Assembly: GCF_907165205.1 (NCBI RefSeq)
Contig: NC_058195.1
Location: 16,306,001-16,370,000, forward strand
DNA from: Coccinella septempunctata
Lineage: Eukaryota > Arthropoda > Insecta > Coleoptera > Coccinellidae
DNA: 64,000 nucleotides
Reading direction: 5' to 3'
The translations under genes and the position numbers were made by a program. Positions within the stretch are counted from its first letter, which is position 1; each line of letters opens with the position of its first letter. The notes below the pieces were generated by a model, which was not told the DNA's origin, searched no databases, and saw nothing but the letters and a program-made list of their open reading frames with translations. Of the stretch, positions 43,601 through 52,123 are shown in pieces.

Positions 43601-46600
43601 AAGGTCCTTATACTCACCCAAAACGAGTCCAGCAGTTCGGAAAAGACATACTAGATATTTCACCATTGGAGGTCTTCGATTTATCACATGAGTCCAACTG
43701 TATTTATGCTGAGTCCCAGACATCAAAACTCTTAGTTGAGGTAAAAAGAAGTTCAAGCAAGCCACCCAATGTACTATTATACCAACAATCAGGCAATATC
43801 GTATTATGACCAGAAAAATCTTGTTCCATCGAATAAACTGTGGAATATAAAATTTTGTTTTTATGTAAGTTGTAACTCATTTGACCGAAGTACATAGTGA
43901 CTACCCCAAGCAGGTGTGGTGGTCTATTCATGCAAACTAAACTGAATCACGTATCGCATACGTGCCTTTGATTTTCAACCGATAATTTTACATTATTGAA
44001 AATATACAGATCAGAAAAAAACTCACAACAGAAATTCTGTCGAAACATTTCAGGAAGGTCTTCAAACGAACAAGTTTGAAAAGACGCAAGTAGTGCATGC
44101 AATAGGCAACACTCGATTCTGGTCTCATGTATCCATAAATATCAGTTGGTAAACAGCTGATAACGTCACAGAAGAAATAAGGCCCAAAAATGTAGTTCCT
44201 GAAATGAAAAGGTACCCTTTTACGGAAACCCTGATGATAACCTGCTGATTGGCCGAAAGCGCTTGTTTTCGATATACAGGGTGTTAGTGAATAAGTGCGA
44301 CAGACTTTAGGAGGTGATTCTGCATGAAAAAATAATGACATTATGCTATATACAGGGTGAAATCAAACGTCACACCACGATAGAGTAGATCAAATATTAT
44401 CGAATGACACCAACATTAGTTTAGCGAAAATGTACCGTTTCCGAAAAAACCTAACCTGAAATTGCCGCTTTTCGGTCTATTTTCCCAATCACAGGGCCAA
44501 TTTGTGATTAAGGAGAGCGTTTTTCACCCATATTATCACCCCTAGAGAGGGGGTTTATTCTGAGTAATAAAAATTATGTATACTTCATTCACTTTTATTT
44601 TAGCAGTCGGTTGGCCATGGAAATTTGACACATTTCACTCTGTATAGTACGAAAATGTGGGGTTATGAAGCTTGTCAAAACATTTTTGGGTTTTAAATCA
44701 ACGCTATGTTGCCCGTTCTACGTAAAAGTTTCTGTTACTACGTTTTTTATCACAATGTTATATCTCTTCGGAAAATATGTGACGAACATAATTGAAGTTT
44801 ATACAAACTGATTGAAGGCATACCAAATCCAGTTATTTGCATGGAAAATACAAGAGATCAGTATAATATCATAATATGCACTAGCTTGAGGAGAGTTAAT
44901 GTTCGTTATCTTCTTTGGCTTACATCATTTGTAGATTTCAAAAATATTAACCCGAAGATGAAATGTGGTTGGGAATGGGTATCTCCCGAAGGTATTTAAC
45001 AGATAAGTACAAGAATGTTGAATTCTTCAACAAAAATCATCTTGCATCAATATAAGTAAAAGGAATTGAAGGAAGTTTCAAGTTAAGATGAATTTCACTT
45101 TTGAACAAACATTTCACATGAATAAACAAGTAACAGGGCAACTTGCGCGTATTTGTGGCTATTTCATCTTAATATGTTGATGTAATAATAATAATTAGGT
45201 ATTTATTGGTACCTTAAGACTTTTACATTGTATAGGACAAGTCAAACGAAAAATAGAAAAATCCATTTTGGGGAACTCATTCTACGATGACATTTATCGA
45301 AAATCCTGTAGAAAACGAAAATTCACTCAAACATAAAATTCTCAAATGCCACTACTTTTTTGGGTCTCCCAATAGAAGGAAATTCTTTGTCTCCTCTTCA
45401 TTCACAATCTTTCTGATTGTAGAAATATTCAGCTGAAATGCAAGTCGTTTAGATTCAGATGAAACATTATATAAATTCTTACATTGAATATATTCGCTAC
45501 CGTCTGACGTATTGTGGATTTTAGAATATCAGGGTATAACTATTTGAATGAGCGGACCTGAATTCTAAATAGCACTTCCTAAAACCCTGTCTTTTTTTTC
45601 AATCACTTTCGGCATTTTCGTAATAAAAATTGATATTAGTTGTGGCAACGGCGTTATGACATTAACGACATTTCATGGGTGCCAACCTTACTTCGTTCTA
45701 GTTACAAAAACTTGAGAAAATTATATCATGGCCAACCGACTGCTAAAATAAATTTAAATGAAGTATAGAAAAAACAATTGTTTCAATTTACATTCACTTA
45801 GGTTTTCGATTAACTACTTGAAATAATTTTAATTAGGTGTAATAAAACAATGATCTAGGATTAATATGATTTAAAATCGCTATCCTTCTTCACAAACTGA
45901 TCCTGTGATTGAAAAAAATAGTTCAAAAATCGGCAACTTTAGGTATTTTCATCAAATTCTGAATATTTTGGAAACGGTACATTTTCGCTGAACTAATATT
46001 GGTATCATTCAATAGTATTTGGTCTACTCTATCGTGGTGTGACGTTTGATTCACTATAGGGGACACCCTCTATAACTTTGGTCCGCAAATGCTTCGTTTT
46101 CCGAGATAAGGGGTGTTAAAGTTTTACTTAAGCGTTGAATCTTGTCACGTCAGAGGGAGGTCATTTTAAAAATTTGTTGTAGCTTTGCGCCTATTTATTT
46201 ATTAGTGTTATTTTCTGTTATTGTTGTGGTTTAATGTAATTGTATTGATAATTTTTGATAATGTATTGAAAAAATAAAAAACACATGTCAAAATGTTTTA
46301 TTTTCTTGCATAAAACCGGTATGTCATACGAAAAAAAGGGAGATTTTTTGTCACAAATTGAACGGAGAATTCAAAAATCATTGTTATATCTCTTCTTGAA
46401 AAATTATGATAATTATCCGTATGCGCCCAATGATGAACATAAAATTCTTAATTGCATGTCAGAAAATGCCTAATAAGTACCTCTTGAAACCCACCAAATT
46501 TTATTAGCAAAGGCTAAACGAAGCATTTGCGGACAAAAGTGATATAGCCTAATTTCATTGTTTTTTCATGCAGAATCACTTCTTGAAATTTGTCGCACTC

Positions 46601-49600
46601 ATTCACTAACACTATGTTATTATAATAAAGAACAGATTGAAGTACCTCTTTTCCATTTTCACCTAGTATATGTTACATATGTTTCGCACTATGAACAGTG
46701 TTTCAACAAAATTTCGGGATAACTTTGTGCTCCGAACAACGCGCGAGCCCTTTAGTGCACCAACTACTTAGCACCGAGCCCCTTTTTGAAAGTGCCGGAG
46801 CACAATAAGGTTTGTAATTCAGAACATTTCCAGGAAGAGATCGAATAGATTCAGCACTCACCTGGCCACTTTCTTCTGATCCAGAACAGCTACTTTCATT
46901 TTCTGTTCAACGTAGCCGGTGAAGAATCTCAAAATAATATCCCCAATGCATACAATATTGGCTATAGATAGTATAATATTGAGAGGATTAACACATAATA
47001 CTTCTCCCCTTTTAAAACTTAGAATGAACGGAAATGATATGAAGTTCAACAAAAATACCGCTGTCATCACTGTCTCGTGGATATAACTGAAATAAAAAAC
47101 GCCTCAATACAAACAATAAAAATGCTCATTTTTCAAAACAATCCTTGTTTCCCGTTGTGATTGTAGTATGTCAATTATTGGAATAGTGCTCAAAATTTTA
47201 ATATATTTTTACTAAACCGATGCATGACGGTTATATCTAAATACAGGGTGTATGGTAGATCTTGGGCGCCCGCAGGATGGGGGGGCAGGGGGGGGCCATG
47301 GCCCCCCCCTGAGATTCTGATAGACACCGTTAGAGAAATTTTTCTTTCAGTAAAACTAATCGTAGGTGATATTTTGCCCCCCCTGAGAAAAATTTCTGCG
47401 GGCTCCCATGTGGTAGATCGATGGAGACTATAGAAGGAAAGCTTGGTAATATTCGGATCATCTATGAGTGAAGAACTATGGATCAAAAAATAAAATGGAT
47501 TTTCTGATATGAAGTTTTTTATTTTACTAAGGAAAATGGAAATGTTAGTATTGAAACTCGTAAAATGTGACTTGGTCATTCATTGATTTTTATTGTCAGT
47601 GCTTCGAATAGAATTTTCAGGGCGTAAAGACAATGACTCCAGCAACCACTAGTGACTGCACCATGTCCAGTGAATAAAGAGACCATAACATATAGAAATC
47701 ATAAAAAAAGTATAAAGAAACTATACTGACGGGCAAAGATACTGGTCTTGTAATGTTGTAAGGTTTTTTCAATTGTGGTTCTGAAAATTCTGTAAATATA
47801 TAATACACTGCGCAAAAAATTTAACGCACATTATGGAAATCTCAAATTTATTCTACAACTGAAGGTGTTCTCAATGATAATTATTTTTATCAGAATTATG
47901 CATGCATATGTTATCCACTTTTAACGGTTTTCTTCAATACAGATGTTTTTTCCCAGCAGGAATAAAAAAAAGATGATATTATCAGATTATGAATGTATTG
48001 GCTCCATTCTAAAATCAGTTGTTCTCGATCAATTCTAGTGATCAATAGTTTTTCTTTCGTTTAATTTTCTACACTCGATCGCTATGCAACGCGAAACACG
48101 CAATTTGACCCAAGAGGAATGTGCCCAAGCGGTAGTTTTGCGAAAAGAAGGGTGGACATACACAAGAATTGCAGAAAGGTTTGGAGTTTCCCATACAAGT
48201 GTGTCCAGAATGTTGCAGCGATTCAGGGAGACAGGTATGAATGTCCGAAGACCAGGACAGGGTAGACCACGGGTAACAATTGCCATTCAAGAACGTTACT
48301 TGATAGTTTCTTCGTTGAGACAACGGTTTGCAACCGCTCGCCTCCTTCAAATTCAGCTTGAGCAAACTCATGAGGTGCAAATTAGCACTCAGACAATAAG
48401 AAATCGCCTCAGAGAATATGATTTAAGGCCTCGTGTCGCGGCAAGAGGCCCAGCTCTTACCCCAGCCCATCGAAAGGCGCGTTTGGATTTTGCGAGATAG
48501 CATATCCATTGGGAAGGGGCCGATTGGGAAAGAGTTCTCTTCATAGATGAGTCCAGATTATGCCTCAACCATTGTGATCGACGTTCCCTTGTATACAGAC
48601 GTCCACATGAAAGATATGCTCATTGCAATTTCCTGAATACTACTGGTTTCGAAGGAGTATCGATTATGGTATGGGGTGGAATATCTTTGACTGCTCGCAC
48701 AGACCTAGTGGTCTTTGATAATGGAGCTATAAATGCTGATAAGTATATAAGGAAGATTCTTGAGGAGCATGTAGTGCCATTTCCCCCATACATTGGTGAA
48801 AATTTCATTTTTATGGACGATAATGCCAGACCCCATCGTGCGCGCATCTTTCAGGAGTACCTTGAAGAGGTTGAAGTCTCTCGAATGGAATGGCCAGCAA
48901 GAAGTCCAGATCTCAATCCGATTGAGCAGGTTTGGGGCAATCTCAATAGAAGGCTGAGAAGAAATCTGGGAAGGATTTGATCATTTTAAGATCACTCATT
49001 TTGAGTATGAACCGTCGTTGCCGAGCTGTAATTAACGCAAGGGGTGGAAATACCAAGTATTAAATCACTTATCAGCATTTCAGTATTTTGAAAATTGTTC
49101 ATTTCTCTTCTTTTACATAAGATTCGGTGAGATCCTGAATTTTTCTTTCATTTTATGTGTCTTGTTTCGTTCAAAACCTTCCCGAGAGAACAAAAAATAA
49201 GTTATAAAGTCAATGTAGAGTTAACTTTCATTAAAATTGAGATTTTCAGAATGTGCGTTAATTTTTTTGAGCAGTATATGTAGGTAACTGAAATGTGTAT
49301 GCTATGATGTTATATTGAATATTGGTTCATATTATTTTCTGATATAAATTGTACAAATTCAACAAAGTTTATTATTACTATGCAAAACATTGCATAGTAA
49401 TAACACCTTTGACGAATAACAGATCACATACACTTATGTCGTAGTCGAAGCTCTATTCGTTGTCCATAATTTCAAATTTTTGTGAATTTTTCATGAATTG
49501 CAAATAAAAATATAGCACATCCGACGGCGTATTTCATTGATTTCAAACAATGTTCAGATGAAAACTAACATCCTGTCACAAAACGAAACCATACTTTTGT

Positions 49601-50216
49601 TTTGTCGCTCAGGATCTTTGTTTTCTGGTCTCAAATAAGTCAATATTGAAAATATAAGAAGTAGAATTCGAATTTCGCGCTCTTCATTCATAAAACAAAC
49701 AACTGTTATTATACAGTTTTTTTGTATTGACAGTATGTTTTCAGCGACATCTCATTGTCAAATGTGTTTTCACTGGCCAAAATGTAGTCGGTCTCTAGTA
49801 CTAGAGGTATGAGGGCGTTTCCTATCCTTCTACTCTATAATCTTCGATTCCGAGGATATTCCAGACGAAGGTAATGCTATACGTTTCTCTTTGAGTTCAG
49901 TTGCAACATTTGTCTAATCCAGTCATTGCTGGTTGAATTTTTCTCGAAAAAAAATCTATTTCTCTACTCACTTGATATCACTGAAAGGATGAATCATATA
50001 GTGATATTTAGATTCAACCTGTCTTCGCTTCTCGTTCATCAGTCCTGTGGTTGTTCGAAAATACTCGATAATCCTGGGATCTCTATCAGATACAAGCATA
50101 TATTTTTTCAGTTTCCTGCATTGCCTTTCCCAGAAGCCTGCTTCCTCCGATAAGGTAGGCAAACAGCTTCCTGAACTGGGCTTCTCAATGGTGCATATAT
50201 GAGGCATGTTCTTCAT
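28352..50216 (-). CDS. HCN-like channel gene C, complete (8 exons, 577 aa), no GYG filter
   Basis: Exons: 50216-49972, 47086-46862, 44198-44027, 43819-43618, 43439-43233, 31303-31112, 30367-30144, 28618-28352. Total 1734 nt with consistent phases, giving 577 residues. An in-frame TGA six codons upstream supports the start MKNMPHIC. Layout: N-terminus 1-81, S1-S2 82-156, S3-S4 157-214, S5 and pore helix 215-281, extended acidic segment and S6 282-350, C-linker 351-414, cNBD 415-530, C-terminal helix to 577. The pore reads FRTAGLVLAALSSQPDN, with no GYG, and the stretch before S6 is 36 residues longer than in gene B. The cNBD keeps GAYFGEIAL and Lys-Arg-Thr at the phosphate-binding site, so cyclic nucleotide binding is plausible. 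Intron 5 (11.8 kb) holds a LINE array. Ion conduction is doubtful. Confidence 0.88.
29047..29930. mobile_element. ~880-bp MITE-like element in gene C intron 7
   Basis: Ends TATACAGGGTGTCTTCAAAA and, at the right, the complement of TATACAGGTAAGG, followed on both sides by GGCTTTTTTT and CAGAAGGTA blocks in inverted order. No transposase. Confidence 0.55.
30144..30367 (-). CDS. Gene C exon 7: cNBD N-terminal half
   Basis: 224 nt. Starts ENLRKEVNINVCRQLV, includes YLPNDIIIKAGTVGDCMYFL, ends SGRE before donor GTTAGA, the same unusual GTTAG donor as gene B. Confidence 0.9.
30368..31111. other. Gene C intron 6
   Basis: About 740 bases without gene or clear repeat structure. Confidence 0.5.
31112..31303 (-). 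CDS. Gene C exon 6: C-linker
   Basis: 192 nt. It encodes VIIISRIFERYTLETKYQA through RDRLVQYYEHRYQKKYF, very close to the conserved HCN C-linker. Acceptor TTTTTCAG, donor TCAG|GTAAAA. It is separated from exon 5 by the 11.8 kb intron with LINEs. Confidence 0.9.
32400..33300 (+). mobile_element. LINE fragment 0: 5' UTR and start of ORF1
   Basis: The ORF at 32791-33300 (169 codons) starts MSETSDNEGSYMEATDAEEF, closely matching ORF1 of the next LINE, and has the same leucine/glutamate coiled coil. It breaks off after TSDWVEISKAL, with an unrelated tail to the stop. The 5' UTR before it resembles that of the next copy (about 32420-32530). The 3' part is absent, unlike normal 5' truncation. Confidence 0.75.
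33327..33459 (+). repeat. 66-bp tandem repeat in LINE 1 5' UTR
   Basis: AGTGCGATACGTCATCTCTC begins at 33327 and again at 33393; both 66-base units are identical. A related single unit is in LINE fragment 0 near 32430-32490. Repeated 5' units can carry internal promoter activity in LINEs; here that is inference. Confidence 0.88.
33749..35233 (+). CDS. LINE 1 ORF1, gag-like RNA-binding protein
   Basis: About 494 residues from MSEVSDNESSYMEA; this ATG is chosen over 33683 because fragment 0 starts at the same motif. An acidic N-terminus leads to a coiled coil (EELVRLKEENEQLKAQMNKL), a Lys/Pro-rich linker (KRARKES), the PRE_C2HC-type domain (around DAEVIRMTSNKTKKPMPLLL), and three zinc knuckles (CYRCQRYGHAQSKC, CVKCSGNHSSKEC, CVLCGEQGHPASYKGC), then a basic C-terminus. 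Jockey-clade ORF1 proteins of this layout bind the element RNA and form the RNP. The stop TAA overlaps the ORF2 ATG. Confidence 0.9.
   Translation: MSEVSDNESSYMEATDTEEFSDREAEELVRLKEENEQLKAQMNKLTETVAQLVGEIRLLREEVNKSKAPQSPSFAEIAKHISAHKSPTFAEIAKPVAVPKNSSKQEEKKNFATQVAKTQNAPPTKRARKESASSDEETAKKATEIPKKGEIPPITTMGTASAQQKNTPVEERKEKIPPVTLRGTSEWTSISNALMRNGIKYQRATTVKDGIRIVPQSADDHRRMTDFLHKINREFYTLQREEEKKIYAVVRYLPLDADIPTILDDLKDQGIVDAEVIRMTSNKTKKPMPLLLVKTQNKGIFEVKRLYNMNCVVEPKRRTTGPGQCYRCQRYGHAQSKCTFPWRCVKCSGNHSSKECTLTRENEERNASCVLCGEQGHPASYKGCSEWKLVTKKTKRLPRSNQTSSRPTQNTPRPSQNSSEVKKPQETATKVVKDTENPEKKMEKSKTVKKAETRKGISGITEELDKFTKNLLSTMMHNLEKEIEKKMQQIIKNI
35233..37950 (+). CDS. LINE 1 ORF2: endonuclease and reverse transcriptase
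   Basis: 905 codons, open throughout. An N-terminal APE-type endonuclease (about 1-225) has SWNVEGLR, ALQETQE, GDLNCKSQEWNS and SDHNPIEF. The reverse transcriptase (about 440-740) has FGFRREHST, LMDIERAFDRVWHEGL, AGVPQGSVLGPLLY and the catalytic YADDTG. The C-terminal part includes TYLGVTLDRGLTWKNHI. No RNase H domain is evident. Jockey-type elements nick the target with the endonuclease and prime reverse transcription there. Start ATG lies in TAATG, suggesting translation by termination-reinitiation after ORF1. Confidence 0.93.
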   Translation: MAETTIKNNLIIVSWNVEGLRARRSEFEELIEEKRPDVIALQETQETRLNANVRIAFPNYDIYRNDRPNSTGGVAILARRNMDHHFDQIFNGQEVEAISIIVNTNRGQVKIISTYKSPDKDMLEEDLKMLLEGRHPKIIIGDLNCKSQEWNSRVENTNGRRLKIYAEKLNAVVIGPDIPTYIPRVNGLPDVLDIVVMKDITEEISIDTIEDGTSDHNPIEFIVGHGPRNEEETQTKDRTDWEKYKNLLQEKITEIPQINIRDELDEAVEKLEYQIKEAYEESTKRIRKPIPKHSHGDTPRDIKELIKKNRRLRKIYRTTKREEDKKKLNKHSQILKNALTELRNNRWHQRLRKLNTIDHSAWKMQKRLRREQTVIPPLHGANGMVYTRLEKAEALADSIEREARINYRNDDDNKDLEEEVEANEELMMEPPETEIIPNPASPTEIKEIIMKLKNRKAPGEDRITNYMLKKLPKKGIAALTNITNGVMRTEYYPKRWKTAEMIVFNKPGKERKFPQNNRPISLLSALGKIVERVIAKRLNEETEMLKIIPPEQFGFRREHSTELQLLRLIEYVTEGMQTRQATGLVLMDIERAFDRVWHEGLIYKMKKAGYSTKLCKIIRNYLRNRNFYVKIDGATSQTRQLEAGVPQGSVLGPLLYVIYVYDIPKNARNMLTLYADDTGIAFRHRRPEIIHRRLQEAIDELLKWCIKWKIQINGRKTQAILLQKRRLRMEENLEVDGEEVEWKNEATYLGVTLDRGLTWKNHIKCAVDKTKAAMSKLYPLIGRRSHMNKNIKLTMIKTIARPQLTYGSAAWGFAAKTHIKKIQATENKLLRMAMDVPWFVRNKQIYKDLEWEPVTEFMKRKAERIFDKAKQHTNEELRRLVDYDPTEEARRSRTYHRRPRDQLSI
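38213..39125 (+). pseudogene. LINE 2 ORF1, 5'-truncated (fused to LINE 1 3' UTR frame)
   Basis: The open frame continues back to 38079 through LINE 1 3' UTR and poly-A (reading KKKKNKK), but only the part after 38213 is real ORF1: the RATVVRDGIKIIA segment, the PRE_C2HC-type region, then zinc knuckles CFRCQRYGHAQNKC, CVKCSGSHRSNDC, CVLCGEEGHPASYKGC and a Lys/Glu-rich tail. The N-terminal coiled coil is missing. Confidence 0.8.
39125..41844 (+). pseudogene. LINE 2 ORF2 with a single frameshift
   Basis: The first segment (39125-39880) encodes the endonuclease, with SWNINGINTRK, ALQETR, GDFNCKSPLWNS and SNHNPVEL. The second (39949-41844) encodes the reverse transcriptase with FGFRRDHST, AGVPQGSVLGPLLY and YADDTG. 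The frame changes by one base in the AAATAACAG stretch near 39878. The RT motif reads LLDVARAFHRVWHEG: the usual AFD is AFH. The endonuclease SDH motif is SNH. ORF1 stop and ORF2 ATG are joined as TTAATG. Confidence 0.87.
42230..42790. repeat. Dispersed ~560-bp repeat, copy 2 (inverted)
   Basis: Reverse-complement counterpart of 13500-14065, sharing TTGGGGAGC, GCGTGTCAGATTAA and GATGAATGTACA. It directly follows the BEL/Pao end piece. Confidence 0.55.
43233..43439 (-). CDS. Gene C exon 5: long acidic segment and S6
   Basis: 207 nt versus 99 nt in gene B. A TACTAAC branch-point-like sequence lies before acceptor TTCAAG. It encodes an acidic stretch (for example PEEIETLV, EFMEEAIF), then S6 EEILLDFFNIIIGKIFTSAF. 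Donor GCAG|GTAAGA. Confidence 0.82.
43618..43819 (-). CDS. Gene C exon 4: S5 and pore helix
   Basis: 202 nt, phase 0 in and 1 out. S5 around CLIVGIIVHWVACLNFFLP; pore helix LVCLFRTAGLVL. Acceptor is GGAACAAG, a weak polypyrimidine context, so the 5' edge could shift by a few codons. Donor TTGG|GTGAGT. Confidence 0.8.
44027..44198 (-). CDS. Gene C exon 3: S3-S4
   Basis: 172 nt. Acceptor TTTCAG, donor GTT|GTGAGT. S3 around YFFCDVISCLPTDIYG; the S4 equivalent YLRLFKLVRLKTFLKCF has five basic residues, the best preserved S4 of the three genes. Confidence 0.87.
44277..46617. mobile_element. Outer foldback element interrupted by the 1.2 kb element
   Basis: GTGTTAGTGAATAAGTGCGA at 44281, with TGATTCTGCATGAAAAAA following, recurs inverted at about 46555-46617. 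Inner blocks (TCTACTCTATCGTGGTGTGA near 46025 and its complement near 44370) are also inverted. Confidence 0.6.
44578..45760. mobile_element. 1.2 kb non-autonomous element, copy 2 (inverted)
   Basis: Termini GCAGTCGGTTGGCCATG and complement. Internally the reverse complement of 22022-23234, including the LINE-like tail with TAATAATAATAATTAGG near 45183. Confidence 0.75.
46862..47086 (-). CDS. Gene C exon 2: S1-S2
   Basis: 225 nt as in gene A. Acceptor TTATTTCAG, donor CCAG|GTGAGT. S1 around TAVFLLNFISFPFILSF and S2 around NIVCIGDIILRFFTG; ends DQKKVAR. Confidence 0.87.
47262..47411. mobile_element. 150-bp hAT-type MITE with a GC palindrome
   Basis: Flanked by an exact 8-bp duplication GGTAGATC (47254-47261 and 47412-47419), the hAT signature length. 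Termini TTGGGCGCCCGCAG and CTGCGGGCTCCCATGT are imperfect inverted repeats. The centre has a perfect 22-bp palindrome at 47288-47309: eight G, CCATGG, eight C. Confidence 0.78.
47806..49276 (+). mobile_element. Tc1-like DNA transposon in gene C intron 1
   Basis: 1.47 kb between TA dinucleotides (47804-47805 and 49277-49278). Inverted termini CACTGCGCAAAAAATTTAAC and its diverged right partner, then AACGCACATT. The interior carries one transposase gene (48084 to about 49069). Confidence 0.85.
48084..49069 (+). pseudogene. Tc1 transposase, one internal stop and a 3' deletion
   Basis: The N-terminal half (48084-48500) has paired helix-turn-helix DNA-binding domains (EECAQAVVLRKEGWTYTRI; RFGVSHTSVSRML) and a GRPR-like motif. 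An in-frame TAG at 48498-48500 interrupts it; the same frame continues with WERVLFIDESR, VWGGIS, FMDDNARPH and SPDLNPIEQVW, giving the DD34E catalytic triad. After NLGRI the frame is lost; a short out-of-frame end SMNRRCRAVINARGG near 49005-49065 shows an internal deletion. The protein is not expected to be functional. Confidence 0.88.
49972..50216 (-). CDS. Gene C exon 1: start and N-terminus
   Basis: MKNMPHICTIEKPSSGSC at the start, MIHPFSDIK at the end, before donor CAA|GTGAGT (phase 2). The MPHICT motif is shared with A and B. In-frame TGA just upstream. Confidence 0.87.
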
Positions 50217-50852
50217 GATGAAGACGTATTTTCAGAACAGCTGTTGTTCACTTAAGTATTACGTCAATGTGACAAACGCAGTCGAATCCCATGGAGACAA
50301 CGATCGAAAACTGGCGTGATGTCAACATTCATTGAATCAAATTCTGACGCAAAGTTATTTTAGTTGCTCGTTGATCAATTATTGTACCTCCATAATTCTC
50401 TGAACGAACAGTTTTCGCAATTCATTTGTGTGGCAAACCCAAAACAACGTAATCAAACTCGATTGGTCGAGTAATTGAATACTACGGAGTTTTCACCGTA
50501 GGGATCGATATTTTAAACAGGCATAAATAAGCAATTCAGGTTGCAGAATATTTCACGATTGGTTGGTCCCATCTTTTTCCTCGGTAGGATAAACAAACAT
50601 GCAGATAGAATTTATTGTTCAAACTGTGTAAACAATAAAGGTACAAAAGCAGCCTGCTCATTTCACTTCGAAAAATAACCAGTTCCGACCGAAAGCCTCC
50701 GAGTATTTGAGAATAGGATGCGTTACGTTTTCAAGGAAGACTGTGGAATATTTCATATCATTGTTGATTCGATAAGTTAAAACTTATCGAAAAAAAAAGA
50801 ACATATTGATGAGCTATCTTGTGTTTCTGTCTATACGAGGGGATGAGGAATT

Positions 50853-51025
50853 GTCTTACCTAGTGAGGCATTTATGTGGTCATTGTTACTTTAGTTGCAT
50901 TGTTGCTTTTAATGTGGCTGAAGTTCTCCAGGAATTTTCTTACCTAGTGAGGCATTTATGTGGTCATTGTACTCATTGTTACTTTAGTTGCATTGTTGCT
51001 TTTAATGTGGCAGAAGTGCACCAAG
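50853..51025. repeat. ~86-bp tandem duplication
   Basis: TCTTACCTAGTGAGGCATTT and the following ~70 bases at 50853 recur at about 50938, with a small ACTCATTGT insertion in the second unit. Confidence 0.85.
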
Positions 51026-51411
51026 ACTCAGTTCTGTTACATACCCTCTTCTTGAGCCCTCTGGATCTTCTCAGTTTGACCTAGAACGACTATGTCACTT
51101 TCGATGTCTTCATTCACTAGTGACACACCTTTATGAGCAGCGTTAAATCCCACCATACCAAATCAAGGTCATAGAGGAGAGGGTAAAAGGAGATCGACCA
51201 AATGAGGAGTCAGAAATGAGCACTTGAAAATGTCTGAGAAATGATAATTGTTTTATTCTCATTTCCATAACATATAAGGAAGAGGTGCGGGTAATAAGAC
51301 CTGTCGGATAATAAGGCTTAAAGTAGAGGAAATTCAAGCAATAATGGTCGCCGGCGTTCACAATCAGAATCGTAAAAAACAACAACTTACTATAAAGGCA
51401 CATCGAAAAAA

Positions 51412-51840
51412 TTTCAAAATACAATATTTCGGACCATTCTGAATCTGTACAGCATTGATCTAAGCCTCTTGATCAAATGCTGAATATGGATGTTCCACCT
51501 CAAATGTGTGTCGATAATTACTCCTAAATAATTTACTTCCGTCCTGGCACAGATGTAGATGTTTCCTTTTCCAATGTTCACGGTGATATCGTCAAACGGT
51601 GGAGCACCACTGCAATTGCACCTGAAGGGTGAGTATAGAATTTTTTCTACGTTTATACCTACTCAGTAATTGTTTATCAAACCTCTATTTTTCAAGTCTT
51701 CAGTTATGTTCGGCTTTATAAAAAATGCTGTGTCTTCCGCAAAGGCAAAGATCCTTCCTACACCCCTAACGAGAACAAGCCTTCAAGATATACCTATACT
51801 AGAGAGTGTTGGTCCCAGAACGGAAGGCAACAATAATTCA
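51412..51840 (-). pseudogene. Decayed LINE reverse-transcriptase fragment
   Basis: Minus strand, changing frames: LPSVLGPTLSSIGIS, RIFAFAEDTAFFI (the place of the YADD box), then VNYLGVIIDTHLRWNIHI and LIKRLRSMLYRFRMVRNI, the usual post-catalytic motif of LINE ORF2. Stops separate the pieces. Confidence 0.6.
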
Positions 51841-52123
51841 TAAATGGCGCCTCGAAGCGGCCATGAGGTGGTATCAAATGAGGATCAAATGAGCAGTGCC
51901 TAAGCTAGTCATAGGACACTGTAGTTGATTTTGAGTGTCCTCAAAGCTGTTGCAGATGAAAATTTGATATTATTTTCGAGAGTTCAAAATAACTTATACA
52001 TAATCATTAAATAATGGTCTCATTTAACAAATATAATGAGTTTGTTTTGATTATTTATGTATGTGGAAGTCTAATATGCCTTATAATGCTACTGTAGTAG
52101 GTATAATAAGTCCTACTGACGAG

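Larger units (their letters stand above)
44199..46861. other. Gene C intron 2: nested repeats
   Basis: An outer foldback element (about 44277-46617) contains the 1.2 kb element copy 2. Nothing coding is seen; the 62-codon frame at 46285-46473 has no recognised domain. Confidence 0.6.

Noticed and set aside
47617..47808. 63-codon minus-strand hydrophobic frame as an extra channel exon
   Set aside because: Exon phases and lengths of gene C are complete without it, and it lacks similarity to A or B.
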